Assembly (NCBI GenBank): GCA_949318235.1
Contig: OX439127.1
Span: 2,075,672-2,139,671 of the forward strand
Direction: 5' to 3'
From: Ecdyonurus torrentis
Taxonomy: Eukaryota > Arthropoda > Insecta > Ephemeroptera > Heptageniidae
Length of the DNA: 64,000 bases
Below, piece after piece: positions 56,520-64,000 of the stretch. The translations under genes and the position numbers were made by a program. The stretch's first letter is position 1; the number at the start of each line of letters is the position of its first letter. Below the pieces are notes generated by a model. It was not told the origin of the DNA. It saw nothing but the letters and a program-made list of their open reading frames with translations, and ran no database searches.

Positions 56520-58232
56520 TTACTTTTTGACTGGTAAATTGTCGTAGAAATCTCTATATTCAATAGCAAGTGTCAATTTTAATTCTTGCAAATGTTGATA
56601 TTTTGACTGTGTTATACCTAGTTTTTCATTATACTTTTGAGGATAATCAGGAGTTTCAAATTTTGCATTTTTCTTCTTATTTAGCATATCAGTCCAGGTT
56701 TGTGAATAGCTGGATTTGTATTGTATTTTTTTATTTGTAACTGTAAAGCAACGATATCATTCACTTTCAGGTCACCTTTTTTTACTTCCTGGACGAATAC
56801 TGGAGTAAATATGACCATCAGGTATTGAGAAGTCCATAAAAAAAGTAAAATCTAGCATCTCAGCTTCATATGGTTGACAATTTGCATTGCTTCTTGCTAA
56901 TCTTGTAATATCCACATAGTCTGAAGAAAGATTAATTTGATGTGTATTTTTTATTTTATTTTCAATAGTTGCATGCACGCTATCACATTCAAGTTGTGTG
57001 TGTCCTCTTTCAAGAAACTTTTGAGTGATTATAATGTTATGTTTTATTGATAAATGGAGCAAAGCATTACTTAAGGTAATTCTGATAACCGCAGTTATCA
57101 GAATAAATTATTATTGGTACATTTTTTCCACACAAAAAGTTTCTATATAATTTATAAGGCATGTTGTAAATGACGACGCACATAAATCAGAATCAGTTTC
57201 ACAGAACCAGTAATTTTTACAATGCTTGCTCCCACAGTCATAGATTGTAAAATTGTGCACCGAAAGCTTTGTCTTGAAATACATTGAGCTTACGCGTGAT
57301 GCAGGACTAGTCTTTAGAGCCTGTACGTCCATTGTCAACATAGTCACATCACCTTGTAGCGCTAATACCTTATCATCAGATTTTTCTTTTGATGCTAGTT
57401 CTTTTTTAATTATGTGTTTTCTATGGTTCTCTGACGATTTACTTCCAACTTTGAATTCTGCGCAACTTTCACATTGATCTTTGCGTGGATGAAATATTGA
57501 CAAATTCATAGACTTAAACGCTAAGATAAATGTAGTTAAACTTAGCGGTGACATTTTTGTATCTCTGCAATGTTGACTGTAACGAATGTATAATTGCGTC
57601 ATAGTAGAAAAATCTTCTGATATAAAGAGCTTAGAAGAATTTTTTCTACAATAATGAGAACTTTGCTTAGGAAGACTGTCTAAGAAATTAATCAAATGAC
57701 TATGTTCTTCTTCCATTTTTCTTGTTAATTTACGATGTATGATTGGTTTAGGAATTGCAAAATTAGACGTCTTTGCCCACTTTAAAACAGCGGTCTTTTT
57801 TATACAAAGTGTGTTTAGGAACATTGTCCGGCATACTTGAATGCGTTCATTTTTTGAGTTGGTGAGATAGTTAATACTTCCTTTTTTGTCATCAGAATTT
57901 ATAGTTTTGTCTTTTATATTGACATGAGATGCTACGTATGATCTCCTAGCACCCCATGACGATGTATTCCAAAATTTATCAAATATTTGTTTTCTTTCAC
58001 ACTCATTAAATAAATGACATTTCTTAATTAAATTTTGTTTCCCACATCTATCTGATTTACACTCTTCACCTAGAGTTTTTGCTGCTCTTTTCTTAAAGTT
58101 ATCTGGATTAGATTTCACAATCGATGTATAAGGTTTTCCATTCAGTCTTAATTGTTTCCTAATACTACTCTTCCATTTATCATGACCTAATTTCTTGCAA
58201 CTTTGATTTGTAGCTTCGACCTCCATATTCAA
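56520..58232 (-). pseudogene. Transposase-like gene, first half open, second half frameshifted
   Basis: Open from 58232 to 57111: CKSDRCGKQNLIKKC with NECERKQIFDKFW (Cys-rich plus R-x-x-IF-x-x-FW), VCRTMFLNTLCIKKTAV, FHPRKDQCESCAEFKVG, YFKTKLSVHNFTIYDCG. A frame change at 57115 puts IIIYSDNCGYQN (57105-57070), and another puts LSNALLHLSIKHNIIITQKF, ERGHTQLECDSVHATIE, then ISSIRPGSKK-type text; the last frame ends KYQHLQELKLTLAIEYRDFYDNLP. This order (KDQC-x2-C, YKTKL-VHNFT-Y, YSD-C-GQN, H-QxE-DS-H, LQ-LK...FY-NLP) is a multi-copy family common in insect, cnidarian and other animal genomes and presumed to be a DDE/RNase H-like transposase; YSD would hold a catalytic Asp. I do not know its superfamily name with confidence (Sola-type is one possibility). 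It is centred between two long inverted repeats. Confidence 0.65.
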
Positions 58233-58668
58233 ACGTTGTAAAATAATCTGGAAAAAAAAAATTATGGCCTTTTATTACATACAATAAACTATATTTTTCG
58301 GTGTAAGAAAAAAATACTATACTCAACATTTTAATTCATACTGCATGGTAAAATACTAATCTAAGTATTTAAGTTTTTTTAAAAAAAAAAAAAAAAAAAA
58401 CATACTATAAATAAGTCATCCTAAAAATATAAGAAAAAAGCGAACAAAATAATTTTTATAGTATTTTTTAACTACATAAGTATACTTATGTAATAATACT
58501 AGGAATTTTTTTTAAATGTAAAATATGTGACTAATATAGTAAAGCAATGAATACAATTATCAATTATATTGCGTTATCTTTCACTATGCATTTAAGACTG
58601 CATTATAAATTTAACCAATATTTACGTATCAATTACTAATTTATTGAAATTCTGATTGTCTATCTCAT
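58233..58668. other. AT-rich 5' flank of the transposase-like gene
   Basis: Long A tract at 58378-58400. No TATA box in a convincing position. ATCTGGAAAAAAAAAATTATGG just before the start codon (minus strand ...CAG then ATTATTTTACAACG) may include an acceptor of an upstream exon that I could not find. Confidence 0.3.
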
Positions 58669-59345
<677 letters not shown>

Positions 59346-59429
59346 GTCTGATTGTCGGTCGGTTGGTCGGTCGGCCCGTCGATCTGGTCCATCCGGCTGG
59401 CTGTCAGTCTGTTTGTTTGTTTGTTCATC

Positions 59430-60527
59430 TTCTGTATGTTTGTACGTGCGTCCGTCTTATTTGTTATGTTATGCAAATATAATGCTGCATATTTCTTAAC
59501 GAAGAGGGTGATTTACTTGGACCGGAAATTATTAAAAGAGGAGGTATATTTTCTTAACTAATTCTTTCTTCTATATTTACTACCAGCAAAACAAACACTT
59601 TCATTTGTTAATAAAAGCGAGTAAATTTAAAAAATGTTTGTTGCTTAAAAAAAAAAGTTATATAATATTTGGTTATTTAAAAAAATTTTAAATTTGACCG
59701 CAATTTGAATTACCAAAATTTCATGTAATTTTTTTTTAATAGATTAACTTCAATATTTGTCCACCTTTTCATGTGTTTGACAAAACTAAACGTAAAGTAA
59801 CATTTTATTCTTTACTTCATTTAATAATGCACGACCGTCGAATTGGCGTCATATATAGATCGTTCATCTACTCCCTTAAATGGCAAAAAAAGAAAAAAAA
59901 ATTATTGCATCATATGGAAAGAAGAGGAGGAGTTTTTAAATGTCATTTATTTAATAATATTGCATAAAATAATTTTATCAGGAAGAATCGAACTTATTAA
60001 TAAAATACTTTCAACTTGTGTAAATACATTTCTTAAATGGCATAATTATATTTCATTTCCTTCGATTAAAAAATCTTTCTAAAAACAAAAAGTTTACAGC
60101 TTAATTTATTGTAAAATTTTAGTTTACAATCAACAAAGTTTTATTGTAAAAAAAATATTATTACTCACATAACAATAAATAGCAATTATTACTTCCAAGT
60201 TAAAAAAAAATTAAATCATTAATATTTTTTGAATCTTTATTATAACTATTTTCCTTTAAATTGTTTAGCTCTTATAATAATAATTATAATTTAATTATAG
60301 ATTTAAAGAAGAATATCGGAGATTCTAGAATTTAAAAATTACCATGCAAGTTAGCAGGATACTCGTAGTTGTTATCGCTGAAAAGTATAGCAAATTCTAC
60401 AAAAAAAAAGTATTTAAATAATAAATATTATTACTAATAATAATGTTATAATAACACATAATATGATTTAAAAACTTGTTTAAAACTTCCTTTCAACAAT
60501 TTTTTGTGAAACTTAAGTTGAGTTCCG

Positions 60528-60595
<68 letters not shown>

Positions 60596-61511
60596 ATTCG
60601 AGACAAAAAATTATATTTTATGAAAATGAGATAATACATTGTTATGTAATTTAATGGAATATGTTGTACGTATATTACTAATTGACTTCAAAAATCTTAT
60701 GTGCATAATGAAGCAAAATTTCAAATACAAAATCTAAAGGAAAGATTATTATAGTTATAAATCTCATAGTTAATAACAATTGACTTAAAATTTATTTATT
60801 TAATTTCTTTCTGGGCCCAACGCTAAAGCAGTAGTTCTAAATATAAGTAAGTTTAAATTTTTACTTTTTTACCTAACAATTAGTTTTTATTCTTTATAAA
60901 CGAGTGTTTTCCTTTTTGTCAATATGCAGCAATATATTTTGTTTAATTTAATTTAGTACAAAAATTAAGTGCAAGAATAGCTTCTATTGTTTGTATGAAT
61001 CTTCCTGCACGTAAAGTAATAAATACGTAATTTATGCTGCAGTTATGTCATAAGAGCATAAATGATGCAAATTTAGAAGAAAATAACTTTTAATGCTATG
61101 CAACATAACATGTATCCTATGTATTGTAATTATTATGCAGTACAGCATACAGCATAATTATGCTGCATTGAACAAATTATGAAGAAAATGAGCTAGCATC
61201 ATTAATACTTATTTATTTTTGTCCGTGTGCAAGATTACATGTTTTATGTTACTTTTTGATTATTTTTAAATATTTATTGTAAGTTCCATAAGTAGCTAGA
61301 TTTACATTGAGCACGTTTGCGGCACTAAATAAAATGTAAAACAATAAACTGAATAACAACGTTCTTAAGAAATTGTAAAAAACTTACCTAAATAGTGACG
61401 GTCTAGGCAATAATCCTCCTACATGCTGAAATAATTATAAAGCTGCAACTCAATTGTGTTTGTGTGCACGACAAACACTTTTTTTAAAATCAAAGACGCT
61501 AATGCACATAC
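59430..61511. other. AT-rich spacer with a (TC)n run
   Basis: The run at 60531-60591 is about 30 TC units. Around 61080-61165 the words ATGCTGCA, GCATAATTATGC and ACAGCATAC recur, forming small palindromes. No gene recognised. Confidence 0.45.
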
Positions 61512-62148
61512 AGCATGCAGCTCTTCATCGCTTCTCAGGTGCGGCTGGCGAACGAGAGCAAACTGCTTGGTGCTCTCTTTTTTACAGCGTTGCCAACGTT
61601 TGTATCGTATTTATAAACAAAGTAACGTGTTTTTATTTAATTAACTTCTGCTACGATTTTCACTATAAAATTAAAAATGTAAATTCATCGATGAGTAAGA
61701 AGGACAATTTAAAAAGCCGCATGAAAAAATATTAATACTAGGCAAAGTTATCAATTATTTTTAGTAACTTCGCAATTAAAATTGCAATTTGGCAAATTAT
61801 AAATATTTAAATATATGAATAAATTAGCAAGAGTATTTTTTATGTATGACTATAAGATGTTATTTTTTAATACAAAAATGAGAATTTTAGAGCAGTGCAA
61901 AGTTGAACGTTACGAGAGTGAAAAATTTTTTTTCACGTTTTCTCACGGAAAACTTGGTACTACAATTTAAAAATAAGGGCTAAAATAATAAAAATAATAC
62001 CAATTAAAAGCTAATTAAATTAAAAATATGCTACTATTTTTTATATACTTTTTAGCATAATTAGTAACTAAGTTACAGGCTCCATAACACCAAACTTCTC
62101 ACGGAACAATTTTTTTCTGGTGGCCGCTTTCTATCCGTAAAAGTCGAT
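61512..62148 (-). repeat. Long inverted repeat, right copy (~635 bp)
   Basis: Reverse-complement partner of 53387-54020. It encodes on the plus strand the conserved frame with EREQTAWCSLFYSVANV and NVNSSMSKKDNLKS. Its outer 18 bases (62131-62148) are also the last codons and stop of the gene to the right. Confidence 0.9.
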
Positions 62149-63900
62149 ATGTATTTGATTTATATTCTCAATTTCTATTTCAAATGCGTGAAAATGTGAA
62201 TTATATTCTATTGTTTTAACTAAATAACATATAAAGTATGGTTGCTTTTCATTGAGGAGAATACAAAAGATCATTGCAAACTGTGGCATCTTACTCTCCT
62301 TTTTCAATCTAACAAAACATTTATTAGGAATATATCGATATCCATTAATTTCTAACCACGTTGTAGAATGAAATAATTTTTTGTCGCTTTCGTCACCGAA
62401 ATAAGAATTGATAATTTGATCGTACGTTTCTGCAGGTATATAAATTTCTTTGCATGGTCCACACAAATAAAAATTCTGTGGCACTTGTAGTCCTTCATAA
62501 GCTTGTTTTATTTGATGTTTATGTGACAATAGGAATGGAATGTTTTCATAATTTCCTAAAGTTTGAACAATTTGTTTAGATTTCTGATGTTTAGCTTCCA
62601 TTCTCATGCACCAAAAATTGTGCATGCTCCAAAGTGGTCCAAAACGATAAATTTGTTCTGGATAATGTGCTAGAATATGTTGTTTTAGTATCAATTTTTT
62701 ATTGTACAAGTGAATAAAATTTTCTAAGTATTTACCTATGAGCCAGGGAAGTAAAATAATAGTTTCTATGCTAATTGATCTAGACATAACTAAATTTGTA
62801 ATAAGACGAATACGAATAAAATTTTCCCGACTTTCATTATTGTCAGGAATTAGAGAACCTATCATCATTGGCAAACATGTTGCTAATGTCCAAACCTGTG
62901 CTGCTGTTTGTCGTAAATTACCTGTCCTTGATAATTGAACTGGTTTATTTTCAGACGATATAGTAGTTTTTTCAATATAACCATAATCAAATTCTTTAAT
63001 TTTTCCATTAACTACGTCAAAACTTATTATTTTATCAATATTACAAATTTTATTTAATAGTTCTTTTATTTCAGCTGGCAGCAAACCATGCAAACTATCA
63101 TGCATTTTAACTGGTGCACTACCTGTTGTTACGTGAAAATATTGTAGTTCATTTATTATTGAATTTCTATTGAGACTATATTATTTACTTACTTCTAACG
63201 GTTTATCACTTTCACGTAATTCTGCAACTTGGAGTTCATGATCAAATTTATTTCTAAGTTTTACCTTCTCCTCACGTATTATGCACATAGAGTGTAATTC
63301 TTCATTTGTAATCATACAATAACGGCATGGTCTGAATGCTATAAATCCTTCTTTAAAATTTGTTAATGCATGATGACTAAGATTATCGGGTGTTATAGCA
63401 ATTAATATTGCAGAAAAACTGACACCATAGTCTAAATGATTTAAATTTTCTAATTTTTTAATATCATTAACAATAGGAAATAGCACAGCATCCATTCCAT
63501 ACCGTTTTATATTTATGCTATATGTTATACCTAGTAAATATATTGAGCTTAATTTTGATCGCTGCATGTCATTGTCTAAAGCAAGATAAAACATAGCTAG
63601 TTTGTACTTTCCCGCCTTACTTCCTAATGGATTACATACTTTAACATTATCATAATATAAAATAAGTTTATAAACTTTTCCATCCCTGGTTATGTTACCA
63701 ATAAAATAATCATGGCTTTGAAAATTTGGCCCATGGTCATAGGAAGTTAAAGTTTTAAATTCTGTATTACTTGGTCGTGTATCGTTTGAATAATTTTCAT
63801 TTTTGCTATCATTTTTTTTATATAATTTTAACAATTCAATAATAGGAATATAGTAACATTTATCGTAAATTAAATTTGCCTCTATGCCACACTGTGACAT
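62131..63900 (-). pseudogene. Transposon-associated gene, single in-frame stop, runs to window edge region
   Basis: Two frames (63900-63181 and 63105-62131) are in the same register and join through a TAA at 63183-63181 and the readable stretch YSLNRNSIINELQYFHVTTG. Motifs in order: VYKLILYYDNVKVCNPLGSK then AGKYKLAMFYLAL; SIYLLGITYSINIKRYGMDA; AFRPCRYCMITNEE (zinc-like CRYC); KMHDSLHGLLPAEIKELL; NLRQTAAQVW; ILAHYPEQIYRFGPLWSMHN; CMRMEAKHQKSKQ. This is a repeated protein family of animal genomes (NPLGSKAG-HKLG, MHD-LEG, FGPL--MR-EAKH) whose role is unproven but which behaves like a transposase or transposon partner. It is about 590 codons; the frame may begin further upstream. Only one visible break, so this copy is young. 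Confidence 0.65.
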
Positions 63901-64000
63901 TCTTGAAACAAGAATAATTGAAACTGGCGGAAATAATTCAAAAGTTTCTCTAAAATATTTATCTTGATTAGCTTTAGTATTTAAATTTTTGAATGGATTA
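63901..64000 (-). other. Probable 5' continuation of the transposon-associated gene
   Basis: Minus-strand text includes NPFKNLNTKANQDKYF-like and LFPPVSIILVSRM-like coding flavour in the same frame as the gene to its left, so the listed start at 63900 may be internal. Window ends here. Confidence 0.35.

Noticed and set aside
63166..63192. A 17-nt intron (GTAAGT...TATAG) removing the TAA
   Set aside because: Far shorter than any spliceosomal intron I know in animals; a point nonsense change is simpler.

Overview
The window is eukaryotic, intron-containing, very AT-rich DNA from a repeat-dense invertebrate animal genome. Evidence: GT-AG introns, TATA boxes placed like RNA polymerase II promoters, long perfect microsatellites, and Polinton/Maverick, Penelope-like, LINE, LTR-gag and DNA-transposon remnants. 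I cannot name the species from sequence alone. No tRNA, rRNA, operon or CRISPR was seen. Almost every recognisable coding region belongs to a mobile element, and most are broken by in-frame stops or frameshifts.

Layout. 1-7.1 kb: non-coding repeat field, made of a decayed tandem array, short MITE-like elements with TAGGGTGTA ends, a foldback repeat and a nested LINE 3' end. 7.2-8.3 kb: a two-exon gene of unknown function on the minus strand. 8.3-10.4 kb: T-rich degenerate minisatellite. 10.4-19.8 kb: Polinton A on the plus strand (zinc finger/protein-primed DNA polymerase B, packaging ATPase, small structural-type ORFs, retroviral-type integrase with chromodomain-like tail, penton-like minor capsid protein); its polymerase is split by a clean Tc1/mariner-type insertion. 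19.9-27.8 kb: foldback and MITE elements, long AT-rich DNA and another LINE 3' end. 27.9-29.5 kb: LTR-retrotransposon gag remnant. 30.0-42.2 kb: Polinton B, with plus-strand pVI-like, major capsid, adenain-like protease and an unknown gene, converging on a minus-strand, intron-rich zinc finger-polymerase B gene.

43-49.5 kb: exon fragments on both strands around two long tetranucleotide arrays of opposite orientation ((TTCA)n and (TGAA)n), plus a third LINE end and a four-exon minus-strand pseudogene. 49.8-52.5 kb: a Penelope-like element with RT, GIY-YIG endonuclease, inverted pseudo-LTRs and a hammerhead-like hairpin in both ends, sitting between two (TA)n tracts. 53.4-62.1 kb: a region bounded by ~635-bp inverted repeats, containing a decayed transposase-like gene, a TTAA-flanked MITE and a (TGTC)n array. 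62.1-63.9 kb: a second transposon-associated gene that runs off the window edge and whose stop codon lies inside the inverted repeat.

The two Polintons are the functional core. A keeps polymerase, ATPase, integrase and penton; B keeps polymerase, major capsid, minor core-type protein and protease. Together they cover most of a Polinton gene set, but each is incomplete and decayed. The most unusual structure is the B polymerase gene: its upstream coding sequence is spread over several short exons separated exclusively by phase-1 introns, with a TATA box ahead of the first exon.
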